This document shows, piece after piece, positions 19,062-27,548 of a stretch of 64,000 nucleotides of DNA. The notes beneath the pieces were generated by a model. That model was not told the DNA's origin. It saw nothing but the letters and a program-made list of their open reading frames with translations, and ran no database searches. Origin of the DNA: Dyadobacter tibetensis Y620-1. Its GTDB lineage: Bacteria > Bacteroidota > Bacteroidia > Cytophagales > Spirosomataceae. The stretch's first letter is position 1; every line of letters begins with the position of its first letter. The stretch is taken from positions 62,001-126,000 of the forward strand of contig NZ_AZQN01000008.1 in NCBI RefSeq assembly GCF_000566685.1, in the 5' to 3' direction. The position numbers and the translations under genes are program-made.

Positions 19062-19069
19062 TATTTTTG
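19062..19069 (+). promoter_or_regulatory. Candidate -7 box of the Tat phosphoesterase gene
   Basis: TATTTTTG matches TAnnTTTG, 41 bases before the ATG at 19111. The -33 element is not clear. Confidence 0.4.
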
Positions 19070-19110
19070 ACAGGAAAACCTTGCACCCTAACCCATCATT
19101 TTGCACGATC

Positions 19111-19929
19111 ATGACTGTTAAAAGAAGATCTTTTTTGAAAACCATACCCGCTATCACAGGCCTCGGGCTGGTATCAGACCTTTATAGCGAAAATATCACT
19201 AACGCCCGAACTAAGCTCCGGGTCATCATTGCTTCAGATGGTCATTACGGCCAACCCAGTACCGATTTCGAACAGTTTCATACCGATCTTATTGGCTGGA
19301 TAAACCGGGAAAAGTTACAAAAAGGCGTTGATTTCACCATATTCAATGGAGATTTGGTACACGATGACCCCACACTTTTCTACGATTTAAAAACTACCTT
19401 AAACAAGCTTCAGGTCCCATATTATGTAACCCGGGGAAATCATGACAGGGTTGCACGGGATGTATGGAAAAGCACCTGGGGCTACGACACCAACCATAGC
19501 TTTGTAAAAGGGCAATATGCCTTTATTCTGGGAGATACCTCCAATGAAAAAGGGGAATACCTCTGCGTAGACCCGGAATGGCTCAAAAGTGAAATTGCTA
19601 AGCACTCCGACAAAAAAGGAATATTTATCTTCCTGCATATTACCCCAATAAAATGGACTAATCATGGAATTGTCTGTCAGGAAATTACCGAATTATTTGA
19701 GAAAACCCCTAATGTTATGGCCATATTCCATGGACATGACCACGACCAGGATGGCACGAAGATGATGGGCAAAAAGCCCTACTTTTTCGATGGTCACTTT
19801 GGCGGCAGTTGGGGGACTTCCTATAAAGGCTATCGGGTATTGGAGATATTCGAAGATGACACCTGGACATCCTATCAATACAATCCTACTGCGGCTCCTA
19901 TTCTAAACAGCTTTAGTGGTAAAAGCTGA
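19111..19929 (+). CDS. Exported metallophosphoesterase (calcineurin-like) with Tat-type signal
   Basis: 272 aa from the ATG at 19111 (the in-frame TTG at 19081 adds ten residues without protein-like character). The N-terminus has a twin-arginine motif, RRSFLK (5-10), followed by a hydrophobic stretch. Metal-binding motifs are in order: ASDGHYG (Asp43, His45), NGDLVHD (Asp81), RGNHDR (109-113), FLHITP and FHGHDHDQ. It is a cyclic-nucleotide- or phosphodiesterase-like hydrolase acting in the periplasm after folding in the cytoplasm. The substrate is unknown. It is convergent with tyrS, with a strong shared terminator. Confidence 0.85.
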   Translation: MTVKRRSFLKTIPAITGLGLVSDLYSENITNARTKLRVIIASDGHYGQPSTDFEQFHTDLIGWINREKLQKGVDFTIFNGDLVHDDPTLFYDLKTTLNKLQVPYYVTRGNHDRVARDVWKSTWGYDTNHSFVKGQYAFILGDTSNEKGEYLCVDPEWLKSEIAKHSDKKGIFIFLHITPIKWTNHGIVCQEITELFEKTPNVMAIFHGHDHDQDGTKMMGKKPYFFDGHFGGSWGTSYKGYRVLEIFEDDTWTSYQYNPTAAPILNSFSGKS

Positions 19930-19947
19930 TTTTTTAAATCTTAACAG

Positions 19948-19998
19948 AAAAACGCCATGGCCTCTGGGGTTAAGCTTCTGCCAGAGCATGGCGTTTTT
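19948..19998. terminator. Bidirectional terminator between phosphoesterase and tyrS
   Basis: AAAAACGCCATG pairs with CATGGCGTTTTT, and CTCTGG pairs with CCAGAG inside, giving a long stem with T-runs on both strands. It lies between two convergent stop codons (19929 and 20017), serving both genes. Confidence 0.9.
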
Positions 19999-20016
19999 CT
20001 ATTGCTGACGAATTGT

Positions 20017-21318
20017 TTAGTCGATGCGAATCAAGTGGTTTTTCTTTCCTTTAGAGACGAGTACAAACCGGCCCTGCAACAAGGATTCGTCCGTTACCGG
20101 CTGGTCGGCAGCCCCTACCTTTTCTTTATTGATACTTACTGCATTCTGTTGAATGGCCCGGCGGGCCTCTCCTTTCGAAGCGTAAATCTCATTATTAGTA
20201 GTTACCGATACCAAATCTAACACATTGCCACATGACTCCCAGTCGGCACGGCTAATGGCAGACTGGGGTACACCAGCGAAAATCGTTTCGAATTCGTCAA
20301 GGGCAATGCTCTGTAAGGTCTCTAGAGTAGCCTTACCAAATAGTACTTCAGAAGCTTTCAAAACGAGTTGATACGCTTTTGGGGAATGAATGCGTATGGT
20401 TAATTCTTCGGCCAGAGCTTTTTGCATGGCACGAAGGTGTGGAGCCTCAGCATGCTCTGCCTCTAAGGATTCTATGGTTTCCCGGTTTTTTAGGGAGAAC
20501 ACCCGTAAAAGGCGCGGACAGTCGGTATCGCTTTGTCCCAACCAAAACTGGTAGAATTCATACGGCGTTGTTTTAGAGGGGTCCAACCAGATATTCCCCC
20601 CTTCACTCTTCCCAAACTTGGTTCCATCGGCCTTGGTAATCAAAGGGGTGGTTAAGGCATAAGCCTTAAAATACCCCTCTTCGTCCCCTTCTTTGCGGCG
20701 AATTATTTCGGTTCCGGTGGTAATATTACCCCACTGATCCGATCCACCCATCTGAAGGCGCACGTTATGATGCTTATAAAGATGATAAAAATCATAGCCT
20801 TGAAGCAACTGGTAAGAAAATTCGGTGAAAGAAATCCCAGTTTCCAGTCTTTTTTTAACGGAATCCTTGGACATCATATAATTGACGCTTAGGTATTTAC
20901 CGGCTTCACGCAAAAATTGCAAAAAACCCATTTCCTTAAACCAGTCATAATTATTGACCATCTGAGCCGCATTTTCACCGCAGTCAAAATCAAGAAATTG
21001 TTCGAGTTGCTTCTTGATACCAGCCTGATTTTTGCGAAGGGTATCCTCATCAAGAAAGGACCTCTCGGAAGCTTTGAAGGAAGGATCCCCAATCATTCCT
21101 GTCGCTCCACCCACCAGGGCTACGGGTTTATGGCCGGCCCTTTGTAGATGCACCAGCAACATTACCGTTGCCAGGTTTCCTATATGCAACGAATCGGCCG
21201 TAGGATCGAAGCCGATATAGCCCGTCGTCATTTCTTTTTGAAGTTGTTCATCGGTGCCAGGCATCATGTCTTGCAACATGCCTCTCCAGCGTAGTTCTTC
21301 TATAAAATTCGGCTTCAT
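20017..21318 (-). CDS. tyrS: Tyrosyl-tRNA synthetase
   Basis: 433 aa, the standard bacterial length. The class I signature appears as HIGN (45-48), the second as KFGKS (234-238), and GGSDQWGNI (191-199) is the typical tyrosine/adenylate segment. A C-terminal S4 RNA-binding domain (about 365-433) ends in LVSKGKKNHLIRID. It charges tRNA-Tyr. The candidate -7 box TACCTTTG lies 36 bases upstream. It stands alone between convergent phosphoesterase and the queA pair. Confidence 0.97.
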   Translation of the reverse strand: MKPNFIEELRWRGMLQDMMPGTDEQLQKEMTTGYIGFDPTADSLHIGNLATVMLLVHLQRAGHKPVALVGGATGMIGDPSFKASERSFLDEDTLRKNQAGIKKQLEQFLDFDCGENAAQMVNNYDWFKEMGFLQFLREAGKYLSVNYMMSKDSVKKRLETGISFTEFSYQLLQGYDFYHLYKHHNVRLQMGGSDQWGNITTGTEIIRRKEGDEEGYFKAYALTTPLITKADGTKFGKSEGGNIWLDPSKTTPYEFYQFWLGQSDTDCPRLLRVFSLKNRETIESLEAEHAEAPHLRAMQKALAEELTIRIHSPKAYQLVLKASEVLFGKATLETLQSIALDEFETIFAGVPQSAISRADWESCGNVLDLVSVTTNNEIYASKGEARRAIQQNAVSINKEKVGAADQPVTDESLLQGRFVLVSKGKKNHLIRID

Positions 21319-21353
21319 GCGTAACGAATGGTTGTAATTTCAAAATCGAAACG

Positions 21354-21361
21354 CAAAGGTA
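21354..21361 (-). promoter_or_regulatory. Candidate -7 box of tyrS
   Basis: On the minus strand this reads TACCTTTG, a match to TAnnTTTG, 36 bases before the tyrS start. The -33 element is not clear. Confidence 0.45.
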
Positions 21362-21471
21362 AGCCTTATTTAGAAAGAAAGGGTAAACGAATGGGGAAGA
21401 AGAATAAAGCAAACTGAAATTTCATCCATACTCTTCCCCTACTTATTATAGCTGAGAATTAGAGGTCAGAA

Positions 21472-22707
21472 TTATACTTCCTGAGCCCATAACAAGGAAG
21501 AGTCTCCGTAGCTAAGGAAACGATAGTTGCCCTCCATCGCTTGGTCATATATACTTCTCCACGAGTCGCCAATGAGAGCTGCAATAAGCAATAATAAAGT
21601 GGAACCTGGTTGGTGAAAATTGGTTACCAAGCCCTTACATATCTGAAACTTATAGCCAGGGAAAATAAATATTTCCGTTTCGCCCACTATTTCTTCCATA
21701 TTCCTCTCCTCCATAAATGCCAGAATGGCTCCCAGCGAGTCGGATAATTGAGGCGAACCTTGTTCTATTAAAGGATATGGATATAGCTTTTCAATAAAGA
21801 ACTCCGTTGTCTCCTTTCTTAATAATTTCACACCATACCAGTATAGGCTTTCCAAAGAGCGCATGGAGGTAGTTCCCACCGGAACGATTTGACCGGCGTG
21901 AGCCTGAAGATCTTCAATCGTTTTCCTGGTAAAAACAATCTGCTCTGAGTGCATATGATGCTCGGTAACCGTGTCCACCTTAATAGGCTGAAAAGTTCCT
22001 GCTCCAACGTGAAGGGTAAGGTAGGTCCGGTCAATGGCTTTGTGCGCCAGCGCATCGAATACCCGATCGGTAAAGTGAAGACCTGCAGTAGGCGCTGCTA
22101 CGGCTCCATCTTGCCTCGCATAAACGGTCTGGTAGGTCAGGGTATCTTCGGCCTGGGCATCCCGGTGTAGGTATGGAGGCAGCGGAATTTCCCCCAGGGC
22201 CTTCACAACCTCCAGAAAGTCATGGCCCGACTCCCAATCGAACCGAACCAAATTTTTTTCTACATCCTCATACCTGGCTGTAAGCGCGACCGATTGCCCA
22301 TTCAAAACCAATTCTGTATGCAGGGTATCCTTAGCTTTCCAGCGTTTTTTATTCCCAATCATACACGCCCATACAGAGGATTTCTGAACTAACATGGCCT
22401 CATTAATGATCCGGGTCGGCCATTCGGGGTGAAGTAAGAGTAGCTCTATACTCGCACCGGTATCTTTGGTAAAATGTGCTCTAGCAGGGATCACCCGGGT
22501 GTCGTTAAATACCAGTAAAGTATGCTTGGGCAAGAATACGGGCAACTCATCGAATTGGTGGTGACTTATCTTCCCCTGCCGATAAACTAATAATTTAGAC
22601 TGATCCCTGTGGGCAAGGGGATATTTTGCGACACGTTCGTCGGGCAAGTTATAAGTGTAATCCGACAACCGGATTCCTTCAGCTTTTTCGAGCCAGTTTT
22701 GCTTCAT
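21472..22707 (-). CDS. queA: S-adenosylmethionine:tRNA ribosyltransferase-isomerase
   Basis: 411 aa from the ATG at 22707, which lies 5 bases after the stop of the upstream gene; an earlier in-frame ATG at 22806 would overlap that gene by 94 bases and adds an unrelated stretch. Family blocks are LPDERVAKYPLAHRDQSKLL near the start, VFNDTRVIPAR, AAPTAGLHFTD, YLTLHVGAGTFQPI and NFHQPGSTLLLLIAALIG. It makes epoxyqueuosine in the wobble position of tRNAs with GUN anticodons. Second gene of a two-gene unit with the membrane protein at 22713. Confidence 0.95.
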   Translation of the reverse strand: MKQNWLEKAEGIRLSDYTYNLPDERVAKYPLAHRDQSKLLVYRQGKISHHQFDELPVFLPKHTLLVFNDTRVIPARAHFTKDTGASIELLLLHPEWPTRIINEAMLVQKSSVWACMIGNKKRWKAKDTLHTELVLNGQSVALTARYEDVEKNLVRFDWESGHDFLEVVKALGEIPLPPYLHRDAQAEDTLTYQTVYARQDGAVAAPTAGLHFTDRVFDALAHKAIDRTYLTLHVGAGTFQPIKVDTVTEHHMHSEQIVFTRKTIEDLQAHAGQIVPVGTTSMRSLESLYWYGVKLLRKETTEFFIEKLYPYPLIEQGSPQLSDSLGAILAFMEERNMEEIVGETEIFIFPGYKFQICKGLVTNFHQPGSTLLLLIAALIGDSWRSIYDQAMEGNYRFLSYGDSSLLWAQEV

Positions 22708-22712
22708 TACCT

Positions 22713-23225
22713 TCAAATCTTTTCTTCGGGTACAGGAGTTCCTATCAAACGAATGGGCAGTAAAAAGAGCACGGTGAAAAATCCTAAACCAAGATATAAA
22801 ACCCAACTAAAATCGAATACACTTAAATTGTATTGTTCAGAATTAATGGTGGCCAGTGAAAGAAGGGATAAGCCAAGAATGGTATTGATACTTCCTACAA
22901 GCGCATTGAGCCAGTTGCTCACCAACTCATTGAGCAAAGGCCTATTTTGAGCCCATGCTAACCGATTCGGAATAGGCATATGTTTGGTTTCCATGCTCGG
23001 AACCAGTTTAATTAAACGGGCCATCAATACATTATTGATTAGAAACAAGCCCATGATCAAATAGAAAATATGCTCTTTACTTACATATAGCTCAGCAGCC
23101 CCTGTATTAGAGAAATCTACAGCCACCATTTCAGGAAAGACGGAATAGGTCCATAACAGGGATCCTACCAAGAAAAACATTGACATCCAACGCCAAACCC
23201 TAAAACCAAATGTTGATATTTTCAT
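22713..23225 (-). CDS. Four-helix membrane protein, DUF1648/SdpI-like
   Basis: 170 aa with about four membrane helices (15-30, 50-70, 105-125, 140-160). The segment YSVFPEMVAVDFSNTGAAELYVSKEHIFYL resembles the DUF1648 pattern of SdpI-like proteins, where a loop with a conserved proline and a 'FN..G' precedes a helix. I infer only a membrane location. queA begins 5 bases after its stop, but no functional link is known. Confidence 0.6.
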   Translation of the reverse strand: MKISTFGFRVWRWMSMFFLVGSLLWTYSVFPEMVAVDFSNTGAAELYVSKEHIFYLIMGLFLINNVLMARLIKLVPSMETKHMPIPNRLAWAQNRPLLNELVSNWLNALVGSINTILGLSLLSLATINSEQYNLSVFDFSWVLYLGLGFFTVLFLLPIRLIGTPVPEEKI

Positions 23226-23274
23226 AATGACTTGCCTGCTCCGGCATTGATAATTCTCCTATCTAAATTTTGCG

Positions 23275-23282
23275 CAAAATTA
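23275..23282 (-). promoter_or_regulatory. Candidate -7 box of the membrane protein-queA unit
   Basis: The minus strand reads TAATTTTG, matching TAnnTTTG, about 50 bases before the start at 23225. A weak TTTTCG lies at -33 distance. Confidence 0.4.
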
Positions 23283-23298
23283 GTCCTCAACGAGTCGA

Positions 23299-23319
23299 AA
23301 ACCTAATGCTTTAGGTTTG
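23299..23319 (+). promoter_or_regulatory. Inverted repeat overlapping a TAGGTTTG box
   Basis: AAACCTAA and TTAGGTTT are perfectly complementary with a 4-base loop. TAGGTTTG (23312-23319) matches TAnnTTTG on the plus strand but would leave a leader of about 230 bases before the adenosyltransferase gene. It may be an operator over a promoter or chance. Confidence 0.3.
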
Positions 23320-23557
23320 TATTGTGAAATCAGTACTTTTCGTACCGCCTAACCTATTCGACTAAGCCTAAAAGCCTCCCAGGCCTACAAAGGGCCAGTA
23401 AACCTTCGTTGCAGGGGGATAATCCACAGCTTACCAGCCCTGCTTAACATCAAATTAGGTATATTTACTCAATATTGAATGGCCCTTTCACTCCTGGCTT
23501 AACAATTCTTAACATTTAAATTTTAGATCAAATATTAATTTTCTAATCCGGCGAAAC

Positions 23558-24118
23558 ATGAAAATATATACCAAAACAGGGGACAAAGGTACCACCTCCC
23601 TGATCGGGGGCACCCGACTTAGTAAAGCACATATCCGCATTGAATCATATGGCACGGTAGACGAACTTAATGCATATATTGGCCTTCTTCGTGACCAGCC
23701 TGTCAATGAAGGGCGGAAGGATCTGCTGAAAGAAATTCAGGATCGGCTATTCACCATTGGTTCACACCTTGCCTCCGAACCAGAACAGAATAAGCGAATA
23801 TTACCCGATCTAACGGAAAGTGATATAGAACTACTGGAGTCTGAAATGGATGCTATCGATGCAGTGGTCCCCACATTACGAGCTTTTATACTTCCGGGAG
23901 GACATACGGCCGTATCATATGGTCATCTCGCACGCACGGTATGCCGACGTGCTGAGCGAGCGGTTATACACCTTAAGCAGCAGGAGGAAGTTGAAGACAT
24001 CGTAATCCGCTATCTCAACCGGCTTTCGGACTTCCTCTTTATGCTTTGCCGGAGCATGTCCCAGGAGTTGGGCGTTCCAGAAGTAGAATGGAAGCCGCGG
24101 ATTAATTCAAAAAAATAA
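23558..24118 (+). CDS. PduO-type cob(I)alamin adenosyltransferase
   Basis: 186 aa, typical length. The N-terminal signature KIYTKTGDKGTTSLIGGTRL binds ATP, and the second blocks are SYGTVDELNAYIGLLRD, FILPGGHTAVSYGHLARTVCRRAERAV and RYLNRLSDFLFMLCR. It transfers the adenosyl group of ATP to reduced cobalamin, making coenzyme B12. No other corrinoid genes are near, as is common for salvage-only organisms. It is a plus-strand gene upstream of the aminotransferase, with a 147-base gap between them. Confidence 0.95.
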   Translation: MKIYTKTGDKGTTSLIGGTRLSKAHIRIESYGTVDELNAYIGLLRDQPVNEGRKDLLKEIQDRLFTIGSHLASEPEQNKRILPDLTESDIELLESEMDAIDAVVPTLRAFILPGGHTAVSYGHLARTVCRRAERAVIHLKQQEEVEDIVIRYLNRLSDFLFMLCRSMSQELGVPEVEWKPRINSKK

Positions 24119-24265
24119 TTGTTATACTAAACATCTGCATTTTATCATTTTAATTTTTAACTTGCCAAACCATTCTTTTAGTTAGATTAAGGGCAAAAAA
24201 CGGGCGACCAAGCCTGTTTAATGAGCGAAGATCTGATCAACCTATACCATTAAATTTCAGGCATT

Positions 24266-25333
24266 ATGACAGCCGACACATTGCAAATCGAAATTCAGCA
24301 GACGACGACATCCCGTTTGCAACAGGTAGATTTTTCGAACCTGGTTTTTGGACGCGACATTTCCGACCATATGTACATTGCCGAATATCGGGATGGCCAG
24401 TGGCAAAACATGCGAATCGTCCCTTATGGAGATCTTTCGCTTAGCCCTGCAACGGCTGCCTTGCACTATGGCCAGGCAATTTTTGAGGGCATGAAAGCTT
24501 ATAAAAATGAATCAGGAGAAGTACTTCTCTTCCGGGCTATAGACAACTGGAAACGGCTAAATAAATCGGCGGAAAGAATGTGCATGCCCACCATACCCGA
24601 AGACGTATTTATGACCGGTCTTACCGAGCTGATAAAGCTCGATTCGGGTTGGGTACCTAATACACCAGGTTGCTCGCTTTATATCCGTCCCTACATGTTT
24701 GCTACGGATCCTTATATTGGCGTTCGACCTTCCGAAAGTTATTATTTCATCATCTTTACAAGTCCGGTGGGCACCTATTATGCCAAGCCTCCTCGGGTAA
24801 AAATAGAAACCCGCTACATCCGGGCGGCCGAAGGTGGAGTAGGTGGTACCAAATGTGCCGGAAATTACGGAGGCTCCCTGTACCCCGCCAAGTTAGCTCA
24901 ACAGGAAGGCTACGACCAGTTGATCTGGACCGACGCGCGGGAGCATGCATACATCGAAGAATCGGGTACAATGAATATAATGTTTGTTGTTAACGGCAAA
25001 TTGGTTACTCCTGCCGTATCCGAAACCACACTCGATGGCATTACTCGCCGGAGCATCATTGCCATCGCCAAGCATATGGGCATGGAGGTTGAGGAGCGCC
25101 GGGTAACGGTAAAAGAAGTGGTTGAAGCCTTGCAAGATGGTAGTATGGAAGCGGCCTTTGGCGCTGGAACAGCCGTAGTGATTTCCCCCTTTGCCAGCAT
25201 TGCCTACGAAGGCGTGGACTACTCCCTTCCAGAAATAACGGAAGAATCCTTTGTTTCAAAGGTTAAAAATGTGATTACAGATATCCGCGTCGGAAAATCT
25301 GAAGATATTTTTGGCTGGACCCTGAAAGTATAG
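24266..25333 (+). CDS. ilvE: Branched-chain amino acid aminotransferase
   Basis: 355 aa, class IV fold, type II (longer) BCAT. Early blocks are LHYGQAIFEGMKAYK and LYIRPYMFATDPYIGV. The PLP lysine is Lys196 in GGTKCAGNYGGSLYPA, and the phosphate/cofactor loop EESGTMNIMFV follows. It does the last step of leucine, isoleucine and valine synthesis and the first of their breakdown. It ends in a clear hairpin. Good identification. Confidence 0.94.
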   Translation: MTADTLQIEIQQTTTSRLQQVDFSNLVFGRDISDHMYIAEYRDGQWQNMRIVPYGDLSLSPATAALHYGQAIFEGMKAYKNESGEVLLFRAIDNWKRLNKSAERMCMPTIPEDVFMTGLTELIKLDSGWVPNTPGCSLYIRPYMFATDPYIGVRPSESYYFIIFTSPVGTYYAKPPRVKIETRYIRAAEGGVGGTKCAGNYGGSLYPAKLAQQEGYDQLIWTDAREHAYIEESGTMNIMFVVNGKLVTPAVSETTLDGITRRSIIAIAKHMGMEVEERRVTVKEVVEALQDGSMEAAFGAGTAVVISPFASIAYEGVDYSLPEITEESFVSKVKNVITDIRVGKSEDIFGWTLKV

Positions 25334-25348
25334 TTTATCTCGAAAGAA

Positions 25349-25376
25349 CAAAGCCCTTCCCAGTTGAAGGGCTTTG
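25349..25376 (+). terminator. Terminator hairpin after ilvE
   Basis: CAAAGCCCTTC and GAAGGGCTTTG form a perfect 11-bp stem with a 6-base loop, 15 bases past the stop. The following T-run is short (CGCTTTAAT). Confidence 0.75.
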
Positions 25377-25543
25377 CGCTTTAATATCCCCGAAACTTAA
25401 AATAGGCAAAAGCTCCACCTATTATTCTCATCCTAAACGGAACCCAAAGCACAACTTTTCCGGAACGGAGTATTGACAGGCCTTTAAATGGATAGGAAAT
25501 CAAGGACAACTTTTATTTCTAATGGCTGTTTAGCAGATTTTAG

Positions 25544-25576
25544 TTTGGGTCAATTTTTGCTTTTATCTTATTTTTG
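25544..25576 (+). promoter_or_regulatory. Promoter of the cupin isomerase gene
   Basis: TTTG (25544-25547) and TATTTTTG (25569-25576) with a 21-base spacer match the Bacteroidota -33/-7 pattern. The start codon is about 31 bases downstream. Confidence 0.6.
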
Positions 25577-25607
25577 AGCATTCAAGTATATCAACTTAAA
25601 CACATTC

Positions 25608-26123
25608 ATGTCTATTACTTTTTCAAAAGATACCGCTAAAGAAACCGTTTTCGACGGGGTACAACAGTATATCGACCAACTGGGCTTTCAGGTAGTAGCC
25701 AAAGATCACTCCCGCCCTTGGGGTGGCTTTTTTGTTTTAGATGAATCACAGGCTCCCGAATTTATCAAAACGTTCTTCCCTCATCTATCGCTTGCCGATT
25801 TTGCCGGATATGAAAAACTGAGTCCTAAAATATTGGTGGTAGCTCCTAACAAACGTCTTTCATGGCAGTATCATCACCGTCGTGCTGAGATATGGAAAGT
25901 CATCGGCGGTAATGCCGGAATCGTCATCAGTGATACAGATGAGGAAACGCCTATGCGTCAACTTCCAATTGGTACTGTCATAGATCTTAAAAAAGGAGAA
26001 AGACACCGTCTGGTAGGTGTCGACGAATGGGGAATTGTAGCCGAAATCTGGCAACACACCGATCCAAATCAGCCTTCTGACGAGGATGATATCGTTCGTG
26101 TTCAAGACGATTTTGGAAGATAA
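25608..26123 (+). CDS. Cupin-type phosphosugar isomerase-like protein
   Basis: 171 aa. It has a cupin barrel with the metal-binding set LSWQYHHRRAEIWKVIGG and GERHRLVGVDEWG, as in the C-terminal domain of type II mannose-6-phosphate isomerase/mannose-1-phosphate guanylyltransferase. Bacteroidota homologues are often named phosphoheptose isomerase, but the sequence shows only a cupin similar to phosphomannose isomerase. The protein is cytoplasmic. It has its own promoter and a hairpin terminator. Substrate uncertain. Confidence 0.8.
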   Translation: MSITFSKDTAKETVFDGVQQYIDQLGFQVVAKDHSRPWGGFFVLDESQAPEFIKTFFPHLSLADFAGYEKLSPKILVVAPNKRLSWQYHHRRAEIWKVIGGNAGIVISDTDEETPMRQLPIGTVIDLKKGERHRLVGVDEWGIVAEIWQHTDPNQPSDEDDIVRVQDDFGR

Positions 26124-26140
26124 ATTTTTGAGCATTCTTT

Positions 26141-26183
26141 AAAAGGTCACCTACTCTTTATTGATCATTTCGGTGACCTTTTT
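26141..26183 (+). terminator. Rho-independent terminator after the cupin gene
   Basis: AAAAGGTCACC (26141-26151) pairs with GGTGACCTTTTT (26172-26183), followed by CCTTTG. The stem is perfect over 11 bp with a T-run. The first codon of the next plus-strand gene begins 4 bases later. Confidence 0.85.
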
Positions 26184-26186
26184 CCT

Positions 26187-26699
26187 TTGTCTCAACCATT
26201 AAGCCACTTAGTTCCTGCATTTCATTTAGCCACTCCTCACGTGATCAGCCTACTTCGTACCGATAGCGAGAACCCTGCGTTTGCCTACCTCACAAACCTG
26301 CTTGACGAGGTCCTTTGTGACTTGTACAACACTCGCAAGGAGGATTACGAAGACTACAACCGCATTACCAATTTACAGACAGTACTCCTTGCCTATGCTG
26401 ATGGAATACCAATTGGCTGTGGATGCTTTAAATTAGTTGATGACCAAACCGTGGAAATAAAGCGCATGTTTGTTCTGCCAACTTATCGAGGGCAGGGCCT
26501 GGCCAAACGTATGCTTTCTGAGTTGGAAAGCTGGGCCATTAGCCTGGGCTATTCCCGGTCTATTCTGGAAACGGGCAAGAGACAGAGTGAAGCTATCGCA
26601 TTGTATCGCAAGATGAACTATGAACCCATAGAACGCTACACGGCGCCCGATAGCATTGGAATAAGTGTCTGCTTCGCCAAGACCCTTGGTAAGAATTAG
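26187..26699 (+). CDS. GNAT-family N-acetyltransferase
   Basis: 170 aa. The acetyl-CoA-binding block is VEIKRMFVLPTYRGQGLAKRML, a GNAT motif A with RGQGLA. The end KRQSEAIALYRKMNYEPIERY is also typical. No ATG precedes the first half, so the start must be TTG at 26187 or a non-standard codon upstream (an ATT at 26160 is in frame). Either choice places the start next to the terminator hairpin of the cupin gene, which is odd. The substrate is unknown. It converges with the SDR gene with a 5-base gap. Confidence 0.8.
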   Translation: MSQPLSHLVPAFHLATPHVISLLRTDSENPAFAYLTNLLDEVLCDLYNTRKEDYEDYNRITNLQTVLLAYADGIPIGCGCFKLVDDQTVEIKRMFVLPTYRGQGLAKRMLSELESWAISLGYSRSILETGKRQSEAIALYRKMNYEPIERYTAPDSIGISVCFAKTLGKN

Positions 26700-26704
26700 G
26701 CATT

Positions 26705-27403
26705 TCACCGCAGTGAACCCATCCCTCCATCTACTGGTATGATCTGCCCTGTAATCCATCCTGATTCATCTCCGAGGAGAAACTGTGCCAGATGGGCAAT
26801 ATCCGAGGTAGTACCTATCCTTTTAAGAGGATGCCGCGCTGCATTAGCATTTCTCTTCTCCTCAGTGCTGAGTAATTGGCTCGCCAATGGGGTATCTGTG
26901 ACAGACGGGGCGATACAGTTGACCCTGATTTGAGGCGCCAATTCCGCAGCCAAGGCCCGGGCAAGACCCTCAATGGCTCCTTTGGATGCCGAAACAATGC
27001 TATGATAGCCGAAACCCGTTTGTACTGCTACGGTAGAAAATAATATAATAGCGCCACTTTCCGCTTTTTTTAGCTTAGGTAATACTGCCTGAATACACTT
27101 AACCGCACCTGATACTTGTAAGGAATAATCGTTCAAAAACTCCTGGGGTTTAACCCTAGAAAAGGGCTTCAGGACTATTTTGCCCGGACAATATGCGACC
27201 CCATCCAATACGTCAGGCAAAAAACCAAAGTCCATTTCCTCTGATAAAACGTCTAAATAATGATATTGAATAGCAGTTTCATCTTTTGACAAGGGTTCGT
27301 TACTGAAATAGGTACCCCATACAGAATGTCCGGTCTCCGTGAGTTGGGTGGCAAGCTTTTTGCCTATTCCGGAGGAAGCTCCAATTATAAGATAGTTTTT
27401 CAC
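26705..27403 (-). CDS. SDR-fold oxidoreductase lacking the catalytic tyrosine
   Basis: 232 aa. The cofactor motif GASSGIGK (8-15) and the Rossmann fold are intact. Ser123 in LFSTVAV is the usual active-site serine. The position four residues before the active-site lysine (Lys141 in VSASKGAIEG), normally Tyr of YxxxK, is Val137; Tyr133 lies four residues earlier and could not take its place without a shift. The end VNCIAPSVTDTPLASQLL and ITGQIIPVDGGMG are classical. Either a non-catalytic SDR or one with altered chemistry; the substrate is unknown. Divergent from the AI-2E gene. Confidence 0.85.
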   Translation of the reverse strand: MKNYLIIGASSGIGKKLATQLTETGHSVWGTYFSNEPLSKDETAIQYHYLDVLSEEMDFGFLPDVLDGVAYCPGKIVLKPFSRVKPQEFLNDYSLQVSGAVKCIQAVLPKLKKAESGAIILFSTVAVQTGFGYHSIVSASKGAIEGLARALAAELAPQIRVNCIAPSVTDTPLASQLLSTEEKRNANAARHPLKRIGTTSDIAHLAQFLLGDESGWITGQIIPVDGGMGSLR

Positions 27404-27442
27404 GATATTGTTCTTTAAGAATTTCTCTTAGCCTCTATTATG

Positions 27443-27466
27443 TCATACTATAGAAGTACAGTATGA
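27443..27466. promoter_or_regulatory. Inverted repeat between divergent SDR and AI-2E genes
   Basis: TCATACT (27443-27449) and AGTATGA (27460-27466) are complementary with a 10-base spacer, located in the divergent promoter region. It could be a regulator site; there is no direct evidence. Confidence 0.3.
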
Positions 27467-27548
27467 TACGTAAAACAATTATACCTTGGGTTTTCACTTT
27501 TTGATTCACATTAGTATTTTACTTTAGTTACGCCCCCCTCCACAACCT

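Larger units (their letters stand above)
23226..23557. other. 332-base divergent intergenic region
   Basis: It lies between the queA pair (minus) and the cobalamin adenosyltransferase gene (plus). It contains a candidate -7 box on the minus strand (23275-23282) and the perfect inverted repeat AAACCTAA/TTAGGTTT (23299-23318), whose right half overlaps a plus-strand TAGGTTTG. I looked for a cobalamin riboswitch because of the downstream gene and found no B12 box. No RNA or coding gene supported. Confidence 0.45.

Noticed and set aside
22708-22806. Upstream start of queA at 22806
   Set aside because: It would overlap the membrane-protein gene by 94 bases, and the extra residues do not match the family; the ATG at 22707 does.
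23226-23557. Possible cobalamin riboswitch before the adenosyltransferase gene
   Set aside because: No B12 box or matching stem arrangement is visible on either strand.
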